Shown: positions 7,448 to 17,461, numbered from the stretch's first letter. The stretch: 64,000 nt of DNA from Thiothrix fructosivorans (GCF_017349355.1 NZ_JAFMPM010000006.1:1240001-1304000), one strand, 5' to 3'. Made by a program: numbers and translations. The notes: generated from the letters alone by a model not told the origin.

Positions 7448-7939
7448 ATGAGTAAACACCCTGAGGAGACACTGGGGCAATTACTGGAAAGCGCAAAAAC
7501 TCTGCAACTGGCAACGCTGGATGCAGGGGGCGAAGCGTCGATCAGTTATGCGCCTTTCGTGCGGGATGATGCGGGTAATTTCTACATTTTTGTAAGCGGG
7601 CTTGCCAGCCATACGCAAGAAATTTTGCATCATCCGCAGGTGGCAGTGTTGTTGATTACGGATGAGCAAGATGCCCGACAGATTTTTGCGCGTACCCGTG
7701 CGACCTATCGTTGTGTGGCGGAAGTGGTGGCGCGGGAAGAGGCGGCGTATCCGCTGATGCTGGACAAGATAGAGGCGCGGTTTGGCAATGTGGTGGGCTT
7801 GCTGCGTGGCTTGGGTGATTTTGTGATGTTCCGCTTGAAACCGCAGTCTGGGCGGTTTGTGATGGGATTTGGGCAAGCGTTTGTGCTGGCGGGTGAGGGG
7901 CTGCGTGACGTGCAGCACATTGGGGCGGGGCAAGCCTAA
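7448..7939 (+). CDS. HugZ-like / pyridoxamine-phosphate-oxidase-fold protein
   Basis: A 163-residue cytoplasmic protein. ATG 7448 is chosen because GAGGAG lies 7 bases upstream; an in-frame TTG at 7433 overlaps that site. The split-barrel flavin/haem-binding fold is suggested by LQLATLDAGGEASISYAPFVRDDAGNFYIFVSGLASHTQ and by DFVMFRLKPQSGRFVMGFGQAF, quoted only as landmarks. HugZ/HutZ proteins open haem to release iron, and other members bind FMN; the substrate cannot be told here. The stop overlaps by 4 bases the stop of the convergent DUF4143 ATPase. No haem-uptake genes are nearby, so a haem role is inference from family only. Confidence 0.7.
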   Translation: MSKHPEETLGQLLESAKTLQLATLDAGGEASISYAPFVRDDAGNFYIFVSGLASHTQEILHHPQVAVLLITDEQDARQIFARTRATYRCVAEVVAREEAAYPLMLDKIEARFGNVVGLLRGLGDFVMFRLKPQSGRFVMGFGQAFVLAGEGLRDVQHIGAGQA

Positions 7940-9183
7940 TGCCAGAGTGCGGGTAACGGCACTGCCCACAGCTTTTCACCAAACGGGACGGTTTCTGTGC
8001 CTTGGTACAATACCACGCCACAGAGAAAGTCATCGCCTACCTGTTGTTGCAGTTCTTGCAAGCCTTTGAAATCAATGCTTTGGACTTGCCCTGCGGCTTT
8101 GACTTCAACACCTGCTAATTGTCCGTTAGGTTGTTCTAAGACGAAATCGACTTCTTTACCGTCACTGGTGCGGAAATGAAACAGGTTGGCGCGGGTATTG
8201 CTGAACGACAATTGCTTGATTAGTTCGCTGGCGACAAAGTTTTCCAGTACATGCCCAAACAGCGTAGGGTTGTGTAATGGTAAATCTTGTAGGCGGTAGC
8301 CGAGCGTGTGGCAGAGCAAATTGGTGTCCAACAAGTAGGCTTTGGGTGCTTTGACTAGGCGCTTTTCAATATTGCGAAACCACGGCGGAATGTCGGTAGT
8401 GAGGTACATGAATTCCAATAGGGTGCGGTAACGTTTGCCTGTCACAGCATTCAGACCGACACTGCGGGCGATTTCACTGTCATTCACCAGATTGCCTGCG
8501 CGTGCTGCCATTAGACGTAATAGGCTGGGTAGCAAGGTGATTTTTTCGACTTCGGCAATTTGGCGCATGTCACGTTGCAAGAGAGTGCTGATGTAGTTGT
8601 CGAACCACCGTTCGCGTTCTGCCTCGGTTTTGCCGGGGAGTTCTGGAAATGTCGCATCGCGGATGGTGGTGAGCGTGGCTTCCATACTGGTGCTGAGGGT
8701 TTGATAGGGGAAGCGGTTGTTGAATAAGTTGCTGAGGAATGTGCCGCTTTGTTCATGCAATTCCAGTGCGGATAAGGGGTAAAGGCGTAGCAATGCCATG
8801 CGCCCGACCAGTGCATCCGCGAGTTTGGGCAGTGCCATGATATTGGCTGAACCTGTTAGTAGGTAGCGTCCGTTACTGTTGGCTTTGTCTTTGAGGCGCA
8901 AGTCGTCGATGCGTTTTTTGAGGGCGCGGAAGATGTCGGGGACAAGCTGAACTTCATCAATAATCAGCGGGCGGTCGCGGCTTAGGAAGAAGTCGGGGTT
9001 GCTGACAGCGGCAGCCATCGCGGTGGGGCTGTCGAAGGTGACGTAATCCGCTGGGAAGTGGCTGGCGGAGAGCGTTTGTACCAAGGTGCTTTTTCCGGCT
9101 TGGCGTGCGCCGCTGATGAATACAATCGGGCTGCTGTTGAGGGCAGTCAGGAGCTTGGGGGCGAGGTGGCGTTGGGTGAACAT
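7936..9183 (-). CDS. AAA-type ATPase with DUF4143 and nuclease-like C terminus
   Basis: A 415-residue protein of the stand-alone ATPase family COG1373. ATG 9183 is preferred to an upstream TTG. Order of parts: Walker A GARQAGKST near residue 26, Walker B PLIIDEVQ near 76, sensor LLTGSAN, then the DUF4143 region. The C-terminal PD-(D/E)XK-like core GKEVDFVLE...AGVEVKA has the acidic-acidic-Lys spacing of nucleases. Members are common, often horizontally exchanged, and of unknown function; some are proposed to act in defence or DNA transactions. It stands alone here, convergent with the HugZ-like gene and divergent from trmO. Base composition does not obviously differ from its neighbours. Confidence 0.8.
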   Translation of the reverse strand: MFTQRHLAPKLLTALNSSPIVFISGARQAGKSTLVQTLSASHFPADYVTFDSPTAMAAAVSNPDFFLSRDRPLIIDEVQLVPDIFRALKKRIDDLRLKDKANSNGRYLLTGSANIMALPKLADALVGRMALLRLYPLSALELHEQSGTFLSNLFNNRFPYQTLSTSMEATLTTIRDATFPELPGKTEAERERWFDNYISTLLQRDMRQIAEVEKITLLPSLLRLMAARAGNLVNDSEIARSVGLNAVTGKRYRTLLEFMYLTTDIPPWFRNIEKRLVKAPKAYLLDTNLLCHTLGYRLQDLPLHNPTLFGHVLENFVASELIKQLSFSNTRANLFHFRTSDGKEVDFVLEQPNGQLAGVEVKAAGQVQSIDFKGLQELQQQVGDDFLCGVVLYQGTETVPFGEKLWAVPLPALWH

Positions 9184-9268
9184 AGTTTGCAAATGTAAAG
9201 TTAAGCTTTAGATGTTTTAAAGTATAGTGTTTGATTTACAAAATCACGAGATGTATTTGAGTGACATT

Positions 9269-10000
9269 ATGAGTTTCCAAGATAAAATCCTGTTCAACCC
9301 CATCGGCACAATCTCTTCCCCCTACAAAGAAAAATTCGGCATCCCCCGCCAACCCGGTTTGGTCACAGCCGCTCGTGCCACGCTCACGCTCTTGCCACCG
9401 TACAACCAACCCGAAATTGTGCGCGGACTCGAAGGCTTTTCCCACGTCTGGCTAATCTTCGTATTCCACGGCACGCAAGCGCAAGGCTGGAAACCCACCG
9501 TGCGCCCACCACGCCTCGGCGGCAATGCACGGCTGGGCGTATTTGCCACCCGTTCCACTTTCCGCCCCAATCCCATCGGGCTTTCCGTTGCCGAATTGTG
9601 CGACATTACCATCCAAGGCAATCACATCACCCTCGAACTCGCGGGTGCTGATTTGCTGGATGGCACGCCGATTTTGGATATTAAACCGTACCTGCCGTAT
9701 GCCGATGCGCTTACTCATGCCAGCGCGGGCTTTGCCCCCGATGCGCCCAGCCCGCAACAAACCGTGGTCTTTTCCGCCAAAGCCAGCCTGCAATGCGCCC
9801 AAAAACAAGCGCAGTATCAGACGGATGTTCGTTTACTGATCGAACAGATTCTGAGCCAAGATCCGCGCCCCTCCTACCAACACGGACAGCAAGCGGGGCG
9901 GGTGTACGCGATGCGTCTGTACGATTTCGATTTGCGTTGGCATTACCCCGCGTCTGGCATTGAAGTGCTAGAATTAGCCGACTTTGATCAATCCCTCTAA
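9269..10000 (+). CDS. trmO: tRNA (adenine(37)-N6)-methyltransferase TrmO
   Basis: A 243-residue cytoplasmic enzyme of the YaeB/TsaA family. TrmO uses S-adenosylmethionine to methylate N6 of t6A37 in tRNA-Thr(GGU). The start MSFQDKILFNPIGTISSPYKEKF aligns with the usual N terminus, so ATG 9269 is chosen over ATG 9251 and earlier codons. Family hallmarks are GIPRQPGLV, VRGLEGFSHVWLIFVFH and RSTFRPNPIGLSVAEL, the SAM-binding beta-barrel segments. A cognate tRNA-Thr(GGT) gene lies in this same window. The upstream region is shared with the divergent ATPase gene; dacB follows after 19 bases and is probably co-transcribed. Confidence 0.92.
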   Translation: MSFQDKILFNPIGTISSPYKEKFGIPRQPGLVTAARATLTLLPPYNQPEIVRGLEGFSHVWLIFVFHGTQAQGWKPTVRPPRLGGNARLGVFATRSTFRPNPIGLSVAELCDITIQGNHITLELAGADLLDGTPILDIKPYLPYADALTHASAGFAPDAPSPQQTVVFSAKASLQCAQKQAQYQTDVRLLIEQILSQDPRPSYQHGQQAGRVYAMRLYDFDLRWHYPASGIEVLELADFDQSL

Positions 10001-10019
10001 AAACCACAACGAATCCATT

Positions 10020-11492
10020 ATGTTGAAGAAATTTGTTATCACAGCGGGGCTATGTGCCAGCGTTGCTAGCGTCAGTGCGGAAGCGCTTCGCCCTGTGCCT
10101 GCCGCGCCCCAACCGGCGGAACTGACCCTGATTCGCCATCAGCACACCCTCGATTTGCCGGAAGAGATTACCGCGCTGATGCAGCAAGCCAAGATTCCAG
10201 CGCAGAATTTGAGTGTGTACATCCGTGATTTGAGTGCGGATGTGCCGATGGTGGTACACAACGATAAAGTGCCGCGCAACCCCGCATCCGTGATGAAATT
10301 GCTGACGACGTGGACGGCACTCAAGCTGCTCAGCCCTAGTTTTACGTGGAAAACCGAGGCGTGGACACGCGGTGAACTCAAGGATGGGGTTCTCAATGGC
10401 GACTTGATTCTGAAAGGTCACGGCGATCCCTATCTCACCGATGAAGCGTTCTGGCAATTGCTGCATGACTTGCAACTCAAGGGCGTGAAAGACATACGCG
10501 GTAATTTGGTCGTCGATAATAGCTATTTCAGTGTGCCTGATTATGACCCCGCCGCGTTCGATGGTGAGCCGACGCTGGTGTATAACGCCCGTCCGTCGGC
10601 GTTGATGTTTAACTTTCAGGCGAACCGTTTTCTGCTGGAAGCCGACCCAGTGAATGGCAAGGTGGGGATTACGCCGTTTCCGCTGATTCCCGGTTTGCAA
10701 TTGGAGAACAGCATGACGCTCGCCAAAGGCGGTTGCAGTAAATGGCATTACCACCCGACGTTTCAGCCAGAAGAAGCCGCGCTCAAAGTCTCTGGCGCGT
10801 ATTCGGCGGATTGCGGTAAAAACTTCGTCATGCGCGTGATGTCTACACCAGAAGAGCACGTTTTTAATGCCTTCCGTGACGTTTGGAAATCACAGGGCGG
10901 CGTGTTTAACGGTAAACTGCAAGTCGGTCAGGTGCAAACGACGGATGTATTGCTGCATACGCACGAGTCACGCACGTTGGGTGAGCAAATCCGCTTTGTG
11001 AATAAGTGGAGCAATAACGTGATGGCGCGGAATATGTTTCTCACCGTGGGTGCGCAAACCCTTGGCGTACCTGCTACATTGGATAAGAGTCGTATGGCTA
11101 CTGCGAATCTGCTGCAAAAAGCGGGGATTGATTACACCGACCTAGTGGTGGAAAACGGTTCTGGCTTGTCGCGTGTGGAACGTTTGAGCGCTCGGCAGTT
11201 AGGGCAGTTGCTTGAAACGGCATGGCGCGACCCGTATATGCCGGAGTTCGTGGCATCCTTGCCGTTGCTGGGTGAAGATGGCACGTTGGCTGCCCGCTTT
11301 AAAGACGATGATTTGCGCGGACGTAGCCACATGAAAACCGGCACGCTCAGTGATGCCACGGCGATTGCAGGGTATATGTTGACTCGTAGCGGTAAGCGTC
11401 TAGTCATCGTATTGCAGCATAATGGTCGGGAAGCCCAAGGAAGTGGACGCCGCTTACAGGATGCGATTCTGAAATGGGCGTTCGAGCAATAA
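10020..11492 (+). CDS. dacB: D-alanyl-D-alanine carboxypeptidase/endopeptidase (PBP4, peptidase S13)
   Basis: A 490-residue periplasmic protein with signal peptide (about 1-20; ATG 10020 chosen because the signal starts there). The penicillin-binding motifs are in order: SxxK at 90-93 (NPASVMKLL), SxN at 331-333 (KWSNNVMARN) and KTG at 439-441 (HMKTGTLSDA). PBP4 enzymes trim the terminal D-Ala of peptidoglycan peptides and cut peptide cross-links. Length matches the family (E. coli about 477). It is followed after 38 bases by tamA, so an envelope-biogenesis operon is likely. Confidence 0.93.
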   Translation: MLKKFVITAGLCASVASVSAEALRPVPAAPQPAELTLIRHQHTLDLPEEITALMQQAKIPAQNLSVYIRDLSADVPMVVHNDKVPRNPASVMKLLTTWTALKLLSPSFTWKTEAWTRGELKDGVLNGDLILKGHGDPYLTDEAFWQLLHDLQLKGVKDIRGNLVVDNSYFSVPDYDPAAFDGEPTLVYNARPSALMFNFQANRFLLEADPVNGKVGITPFPLIPGLQLENSMTLAKGGCSKWHYHPTFQPEEAALKVSGAYSADCGKNFVMRVMSTPEEHVFNAFRDVWKSQGGVFNGKLQVGQVQTTDVLLHTHESRTLGEQIRFVNKWSNNVMARNMFLTVGAQTLGVPATLDKSRMATANLLQKAGIDYTDLVVENGSGLSRVERLSARQLGQLLETAWRDPYMPEFVASLPLLGEDGTLAARFKDDDLRGRSHMKTGTLSDATAIAGYMLTRSGKRLVIVLQHNGREAQGSGRRLQDAILKWAFEQ

Positions 11493-11530
11493 TCAAAAAG
11501 TTGATCTGACAGTAAGGAGCGGAAGCCGCC

Positions 11531-13303
11531 GTGAAAAGCATCGTTTGGGGGTTGTGTTTACTGAGCGTAAGCCCGCAGGGATTTGCGGCTTTTTTCCAGC
11601 AAACCGAAGAAGAGGTGGCAGCCAAAGCCGAATCACCTGTGCAGGTCACTATTCAAGGGGCAGAAACGGCGCTGGCGGATAATTTGCGAGCGTTTATGCC
11701 GTCGTTGCGCAACCTGAAATGCGATAGTGCGGCGGATCGGGTGGCACGTTTTATTGAGTCGGCAACCGAAAAATTACACGAAGGCGCGGAAGCGATGGGT
11801 TATTACGCGGCGCGTTTCAATGTAACCCCCGTGCAACAGGGCAATTGTTTGGCACTGCATGTGGCAGTACAGCCCGGTGAACCTGTGAAAGTGACGCAGA
11901 TTGAGGTGCAAATTACGGGGGCTGGCAAAGATTTGCCTGACTTCCGTGAGATTATCGCTGTGCCCCCCTACCAACGCGGCGAGGTGTTGGTGCATCAAAA
12001 GTACGAAGATTTCAAAGCGAATTTGAACCGTACTGCCAATAATTTGGGATTTTTTGATGCGGAATACGGGGTGCATGAGCTGCGGGTAGACCCTGCTACG
12101 CGCCAAGCTCAAGTGCGTTTGCATTTTGACACGGGCAAGCGTTATCAGGTCGGCAAGGTCAAGGTGGAACAGGATGTGCTGGCGGATAAGTACCTGAAGC
12201 GCTATTTGCGGGTGCGTGAAGGCGATACCTATAATGCTGAAAACTTATTGAAACAGCAGCGTATTTTGGAAGGCAGTGGCTATTACAGCGACGTACAAGT
12301 AAGCGGCGCTTATCAGCAAGCGGAAAATGGTAATGTGCCCGTGGGGATTACCGCGCAACGCCGCAAACGTTACACCTATACGGGGCAAGTGGGTTACGGC
12401 ACGGATACGGGCTTCCGCGTGGAAACAGGGATGGAGTCGCATTGGGTCAATAATAAAGGGCATAAACTCAATGCCAAAGCGGTGTTGGCGCAACACGAGC
12501 AATCCGTAGAGGGTACATACAAAGTGCCGTTGTGGCAGCCGGAACACGAATACGCCAGCGCATCGGGCGGTTGGCAACATACCAGCAATAACGACATTGA
12601 AAGTCAAGGCATTAAGTTAGGCGTGGATTACAACCGCCGCACGGACAGCGATTGGCAACAAACCGTTTTTGTGAATTACCTCGATGAAACCACGCGGGTG
12701 AGCAGTGGGGGCGAAACCCATTCCCAGCTCACGCTTGGCGGGGTGCGTGCGAAAAAAACCAAAACGGACGCGCTCTTGTTCCCCCAACGCGGTTGGCAAG
12801 TAGCGGCTGAGGCGCAAGGCGCGGTGGCAGGCGTATTAAGTGATCAAAGCGTCTTGCAGGGCAAGGTGAACGGTAAATACCTGCATACCTTGGATGGCGG
12901 TGACAAAGTGATTGCGCAAGGCGCGTTGGGGACAACGCTGACCAATGATTTGAATGAAATGCCGAAGTCGTTGCGTTTCTTTGCGGGTGGGCAAGGTTCG
13001 GTGCGCGGTTATGATTTCGAGTCGTTGGGGGAAAGCAATGCGGCGGGCGATGTGATCGGCGGCAAGCATTTGCTGACTACGAGCGTGGAATATGAACACC
13101 CGTTGCAAGACGCATGGAGTGGCGCGGCATTTGTGGATGCGGGGAATGCGTTTGACAATACCGCGCATTTGACCATGAACGTGGGGGCGGGGTTTGGGGT
13201 GCGTTACAAGTCGCCGGTGGGACCGATTCGGGCGGATATTGCTGTGCCTAAAGAGGATACCCAAGATGTGCATTTCTATTTCAGTTTAGGGCCGGATTTA
13301 TGA
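11531..13303 (+). CDS. tamA: outer-membrane translocation and assembly module protein TamA
   Basis: A 590-residue Omp85-family protein. GTG 11531 follows AAGGAG and opens a signal peptide ending near FAAFF. The N-terminal part (about 35-250) contains POTRA domains (VTIQGAETALADNLR, YQVGKVKVEQ); the C-terminal 300 residues form the 16-strand barrel, with the lid-lock type motif FFAGGQGSVRGYDFESLG. The last residues YFSLGPDL are a typical barrel end. TamA works with TamB, spanning the periplasm, to help insert outer-membrane proteins and in lipid transport. Its TGA overlaps the ATG of tamB (ATGA), so the pair is translationally coupled. Confidence 0.93.
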   Translation: MKSIVWGLCLLSVSPQGFAAFFQQTEEEVAAKAESPVQVTIQGAETALADNLRAFMPSLRNLKCDSAADRVARFIESATEKLHEGAEAMGYYAARFNVTPVQQGNCLALHVAVQPGEPVKVTQIEVQITGAGKDLPDFREIIAVPPYQRGEVLVHQKYEDFKANLNRTANNLGFFDAEYGVHELRVDPATRQAQVRLHFDTGKRYQVGKVKVEQDVLADKYLKRYLRVREGDTYNAENLLKQQRILEGSGYYSDVQVSGAYQQAENGNVPVGITAQRRKRYTYTGQVGYGTDTGFRVETGMESHWVNNKGHKLNAKAVLAQHEQSVEGTYKVPLWQPEHEYASASGGWQHTSNNDIESQGIKLGVDYNRRTDSDWQQTVFVNYLDETTRVSSGGETHSQLTLGGVRAKKTKTDALLFPQRGWQVAAEAQGAVAGVLSDQSVLQGKVNGKYLHTLDGGDKVIAQGALGTTLTNDLNEMPKSLRFFAGGQGSVRGYDFESLGESNAAGDVIGGKHLLTTSVEYEHPLQDAWSGAAFVDAGNAFDNTAHLTMNVGAGFGVRYKSPVGPIRADIAVPKEDTQDVHFYFSLGPDL

Positions 13304-16300
13304 AGCCTTGGGCGAAATATTGGTTGGTGAATCCATTGGCGGTGTTGCTGTTGCTACTGATGTCGGTATTGGGATTGCTGGTATTTTTAGCTGCCTCACA
13401 AACGGGGACGCAGTTATTGTTGAACAATGCGTCGCGGGTGGTGACGGGGTTGATATTGGAGGGGGCTGGCGGGGCATTGATCGACGGGGTGTCGGCGACC
13501 AAGTTGCGTTGGGGCGATACGACGATGCAGGTGGAGGCGAGTAATCTTGCGCTACGGCATTCGGCAGATTTGGGAACGCCAACCACCTTCCGTATTGAAC
13601 GTTTGCACATGGATAAGTTGGTGCTGACACTTCAGGAAACGCCTACAGCAGCGGGGCAACGCGAGCCGTTTGTATTACCGAGTCTGGTGCTGCCCTTCAA
13701 TGTGGATGCGCGGGATGTCAGCATTGGTGAGTTGGAAATTCACAACGGCGGCGAGCCGTTGCGGTTGCGTGACGTGGCGTTGGTGGGGCATACCCGCGAT
13801 GGACGTTTGCAAGTAGATAGCTTGAAGGCGCAACTTTACGATGCACAGGGCAAAGTTGATCTTGCACTGGATGGCAGTATGGAATTGGGCAAGCCGCATG
13901 AGCTGAAGGTGCATCTGAAGGTGGTGTCAGACAGCAAAACGTGGGGCGTGGGCAATGGCACGATCCAGCTTGGTGGTGAGTTGGCGCATTACGATTTGGA
14001 TACGGTGGCGGATTGGCAATACGATACTTACCCGCGTTATCAGGGCAAATTGCAGGGTAAGGGGACGTTTACGAATTTGGCAGTAAGCCACTTGCAATTG
14101 GAAGGGGCGGCGGGAAACTTTGCGGCGAATGGCACAATTGATTGGCAGACGGGGTTTGCTTGGGATGCGATGCTGAGCGGGAAGCAGTTGAATCCTGCTC
14201 CTTTTGCGAAAGAATGGCCTGCTAATCTTGAGGTGGCGCTGACTTCTAAGGGGGCGTTGACGGAGGATACGACGAACATCGCGGTGGATATTACGCAGTT
14301 GCAGGGCAAGTTACGTGAGTATCCGGTGGATGTGAAGGGGCAGGGCGATTGGAACGGTAAGTTGTTGGTTGTAAAAGCGCTGGATGCGTTGGTGGGTGAT
14401 AACCGCTTGCTAGCGAAGGGCAATGCGGGCGATAAGCTAGCGGTGGAATGGCAATTGGACGCGCCTGTGCTTGCCCAGCTTTACCCCAAGATTAAGGGTG
14501 CGGCGAAGGGGAATGGCACATTGCGGGGCTTGCCGGACGGTTCGGAATTGCAATTGGATGTGGTGGATTTATCGGGCAAGGTGGAAGGTTACGACCTGAA
14601 TGCGAAGGGTAAACTTGATTGGGGTAAGGCAAAGCTGGCGGCGCAAGAGGTGGTGATTCAATCGGGGGGCAATCGGCTGGAGGTGTCGGGGCAAGCGACC
14701 GAGCCGTTTGATTTGCGTTGGAAAGTGGATGCGAAAAATCTTGCGAAAGCGTGGAAAGGCTTGGAAGGCAGTTTGCAGGGCGAAGGTATTTTTAAGGGCA
14801 AGCTGGATCAGCCGGAGATTCAGGCGGATTTGCAAGGCAGCAAATTGCGCTTTCAGGATTACCGTGTTGGAACGTTGGATGTACAGGCGCAACAGACGGG
14901 TGAACGTTACGAGCTGAAGGGTTTGCTCAAGGATTTTAAAACGGGTGATACGTTGCTTGCGTCGGCGCAAGTCGAGGGGCAGGGCACGGTGTTGAATCAT
15001 CGGATGACGGCGCAAGTGGTGCATGAGGCGGGTAAGGTGGATCTTGCGGCGAACGGTGCTTGGAAAAATGGGCAGTGGTCGGGGGAGATTCCGCGCTTTA
15101 CTTTGCGTGATACGCCAGCGGGTGATTGGACAATGACCGCGCCGATTACGTTGCAAGCCTCGGCGCGAGCGTTTAGCAGTTCCAAGATTTGTTTGAGTAA
15201 ACGCGAGTCGCGAGCCTGCGGTAAACCGGCGTGGACTCCGCAGGCAGGTTTTAGTGTGACGGGTGATTTGCAACAGATTCCGCTGGTGATGTTGCACCCG
15301 TGGTTGCCGGATACGGTGAGTTTGGCGGGCAGTGCGGATGCAGATTACCGTTTTGAGCAGCGTGGCGGGAAGCCAGTGGCGGAGATGGCATTGCGCTTGC
15401 CAAACAGTTCGGTGAGTGTGCGCGGCAGTAAGGGCAAGACGGAGACTTTGCAATACAGCAATACGCGGGCGGATATGCGGCTGAATGATCGGCAGATGGA
15501 TGTCGATGCGCAAGTGGATTTGGTGAATTACGGGCAGTTACGGGCGGATGGGCGTATCAATCTTGCTCCAGCGGATGGCAATCACCGTATCAATGCGCGT
15601 GTGACGGCAGATATGCCCGATATTGGCTGGTTGGAGCGCTTTTCGCCGCAGCTAGAGCATTTGCAGGGCAAGGTAAATGGCGATGTGGTGATCAGTGGTT
15701 TACTGAAAAAGCCTGAGGTGACGGGCGATGTGCGTTTGATAAATGGGGCGGTGCATTTGCCGGAAGCGGGGGTGACGTTGGATGCGATTAACCTCAGTAT
15801 GAAAGCCAGCGGTACGGAGCGTGCGGTCATCAATGGCACATTGCGTGCGGGGGCGGGAATGCTGAGCGCGAATGGTGTATTGTCGTTAGCCAATTTACCG
15901 CATTGGCAAGCCCAGGTGAATTTGCAGGGGAATAATCTGAAGTTGATGGATACGCATGAGGTGCAGGCGTTGGTGTCACCTGATCTGAATCTTCAGATAA
16001 GCCCGCAAGAAGTGGCGATTAGCGGTAGTGTGCTGATTCCTGAAGCGACGGTTAGTTTGCGGGAAATTCCTAAAACGGCGAGCGTCCGGTCGGATGATGT
16101 GGTGATTGTGGGACGTAATGCCACTGCTGTTACAGCGCAACAGACGGAGGTGTTGGTTAAGGATGCGCCGTTAAATATTAAGCCCAATGTGGTGATTGAG
16201 CTGGGTGATAAGGTTAAGTTTAATGGGTTTGGATTGGCGGCACGCTTGACGGGCAAATTGCGGGTATTGCGGACGCGGCAAGATATTATTGCTGAGGGGG

Positions 16301-16902
16301 TGTTGAGCGTGGTGGATGGCGTATACAAGGCCTATGAGCAGAATCTGGCGATTGAACGTGGGCGATTGCTATTTAATGGACCACTGAATAATCCGGGGCT
16401 GGATGTGAAGGCGGTGCGTGAGGTCGATGATGGCGACATTAAGGTCGGTATTTCTTTGGTGGGGACGGTGCAACAGCCGGAATCCAGTCTGTTTTCGACG
16501 CCGTTGCAAACACAAAGCGATACCTTGAGCTATTTGCTGACGGGGCGGGCGATGTCGGGGTTAAGTGGCGATCAGTCTTCCTTGCTGATGGATGCGATTA
16601 CGGGGTTGGGGATTGCAGGTGGTGAAAATCTGGCGCAGCAACTTGGCGGCAGTTTGGGTTTGGATGAAGTGGGCTTGAAAACCAAAAACGGTGATTTCGA
16701 TCAGAGTGAGCTGGCGTTAGGGAAGCGGCTAGGGGCGCGGTTGTATGTGCGCTATATTGTAGGCTTGTTTGATGCGTTGCAACGGGTGGCGATTACCTAT
16801 CAAATCAATAAGCATTTGCAAGTAGAGGCACAAGCAGGCGTGCAGCAAGGAGTCGATTTGATTTACAAAGTTGACACGAATGCGGGGCCATTGGGTAATT
16901 GA
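13300..16902 (+). CDS. tamB: translocation and assembly module subunit TamB (AsmA-like, DUF490)
   Basis: A 1200-residue protein with one N-terminal membrane anchor (about residues 13-33). A very long beta-rich body follows, of the repeating-beta-groove AsmA/Vps13-like type, rich in short G-x-L-x strands. The conserved DUF490/TamB domain occupies the last 350 residues, ending LGKRLGARLYVRYIVGLFDA...YQINKHLQVEAQAG. It is anchored in the inner membrane and reaches TamA across the periplasm; the family is implicated in outer-membrane protein assembly and phospholipid transfer. The Cys-containing segment near residues 627-645 looks irregular but fits the family, so no frameshift is suspected. Confidence 0.93.
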   Translation: MKPWAKYWLVNPLAVLLLLLMSVLGLLVFLAASQTGTQLLLNNASRVVTGLILEGAGGALIDGVSATKLRWGDTTMQVEASNLALRHSADLGTPTTFRIERLHMDKLVLTLQETPTAAGQREPFVLPSLVLPFNVDARDVSIGELEIHNGGEPLRLRDVALVGHTRDGRLQVDSLKAQLYDAQGKVDLALDGSMELGKPHELKVHLKVVSDSKTWGVGNGTIQLGGELAHYDLDTVADWQYDTYPRYQGKLQGKGTFTNLAVSHLQLEGAAGNFAANGTIDWQTGFAWDAMLSGKQLNPAPFAKEWPANLEVALTSKGALTEDTTNIAVDITQLQGKLREYPVDVKGQGDWNGKLLVVKALDALVGDNRLLAKGNAGDKLAVEWQLDAPVLAQLYPKIKGAAKGNGTLRGLPDGSELQLDVVDLSGKVEGYDLNAKGKLDWGKAKLAAQEVVIQSGGNRLEVSGQATEPFDLRWKVDAKNLAKAWKGLEGSLQGEGIFKGKLDQPEIQADLQGSKLRFQDYRVGTLDVQAQQTGERYELKGLLKDFKTGDTLLASAQVEGQGTVLNHRMTAQVVHEAGKVDLAANGAWKNGQWSGEIPRFTLRDTPAGDWTMTAPITLQASARAFSSSKICLSKRESRACGKPAWTPQAGFSVTGDLQQIPLVMLHPWLPDTVSLAGSADADYRFEQRGGKPVAEMALRLPNSSVSVRGSKGKTETLQYSNTRADMRLNDRQMDVDAQVDLVNYGQLRADGRINLAPADGNHRINARVTADMPDIGWLERFSPQLEHLQGKVNGDVVISGLLKKPEVTGDVRLINGAVHLPEAGVTLDAINLSMKASGTERAVINGTLRAGAGMLSANGVLSLANLPHWQAQVNLQGNNLKLMDTHEVQALVSPDLNLQISPQEVAISGSVLIPEATVSLREIPKTASVRSDDVVIVGRNATAVTAQQTEVLVKDAPLNIKPNVVIELGDKVKFNGFGLAARLTGKLRVLRTRQDIIAEGVLSVVDGVYKAYEQNLAIERGRLLFNGPLNNPGLDVKAVREVDDGDIKVGISLVGTVQQPESSLFSTPLQTQSDTLSYLLTGRAMSGLSGDQSSLLMDAITGLGIAGGENLAQQLGGSLGLDEVGLKTKNGDFDQSELALGKRLGARLYVRYIVGLFDALQRVAITYQINKHLQVEAQAGVQQGVDLIYKVDTNAGPLGN

Positions 16903-17052
16903 GGCAATATATCTGCACATTCTTGAATAAATAGCTGGATTTTTGGGTGAGATGCAGATTATGATGCGACACGCTAATTTTTGTGAAATTTAACTGATGT
17001 GCTTTACCGTCTAGCCATCAAAAATTAAAAACAAAATTCTGCTTTTCCAAGG

Positions 17053-17081
17053 TTGACATTGATGAGTGATTCACTCAAAAT
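17053..17081 (+). promoter_or_regulatory. sigma-70 promoter for tRNA-Tyr-Gly-Thr-tuf
   Basis: TTGACA at 17053-17058 and CAAAAT at 17076-17081 are separated by 17 bases and lie 16 bases ahead of tRNA-Tyr. The stretch 16903-17052 between tamB and this promoter shows no gene or strong hairpin. Confidence 0.65.
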
Positions 17082-17097
17082 GCCGTCCTTTCCAGTC

Positions 17098-17182
<85 letters not shown>

Positions 17183-17249
17183 TATTTTAGTTTGCACGTT
17201 CAGCTTGATTTATATCGTCATGCGGTACGGTGCGGGCACACGACTTCAG

Positions 17250-17323
17250 GCGGGTGTAGTTCAATGGTAGAACTTCAGCCTTCCAAGCTGATTGCGTGGG
17301 TTCGATTCCCATCACCCGCTCCA
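17250..17323 (+). tRNA. tRNA-Gly (TCC)
   Basis: Acceptor GCGGGTG pairs with CACCCGC, followed by T and an encoded CCA. The anticodon loop CTTCCAA gives TCC, and the T-arm GGGTTCGATTCCC is canonical. Its position between tRNA-Tyr and tRNA-Thr upstream of tuf matches other gammaproteobacteria. Confidence 0.96.
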
Positions 17324-17352
17324 ATTTCTGGCTGAGTCGTTAAAATGGTTTT

Positions 17353-17428
<76 letters not shown>

Positions 17429-17461
17429 ATTATTCAGGAATTTAACGGGAAGTTATCGATC

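Noticed and set aside
8511-8816. Short antisense frame in the DUF4143 ATPase gene as a possible antitoxin
   Set aside because: It is on the same strand in another frame, without a ribosome-binding site or toxin-antitoxin features.
10050-10859. A 269-codon open frame antisense to dacB
   Set aside because: The plus strand encodes a PBP4 with all three catalytic motifs; the antisense product shows no domain or signal and is a shadow.
15172-15240. Possible double frameshift in tamB (Cys/Arg/Ser-rich stretch)
   Set aside because: The pattern of two cysteines before a Trp and a return to strand-rich sequence fits TamB relatives, and the frame is open throughout, so no frameshift is claimed.
14569-15513. 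A 314-codon open frame antisense to tamB
   Set aside because: It lies wholly inside tamB, has no ribosome-binding site and has the Arg/His/Leu-rich composition typical of antisense shadows in GC-biased genes.
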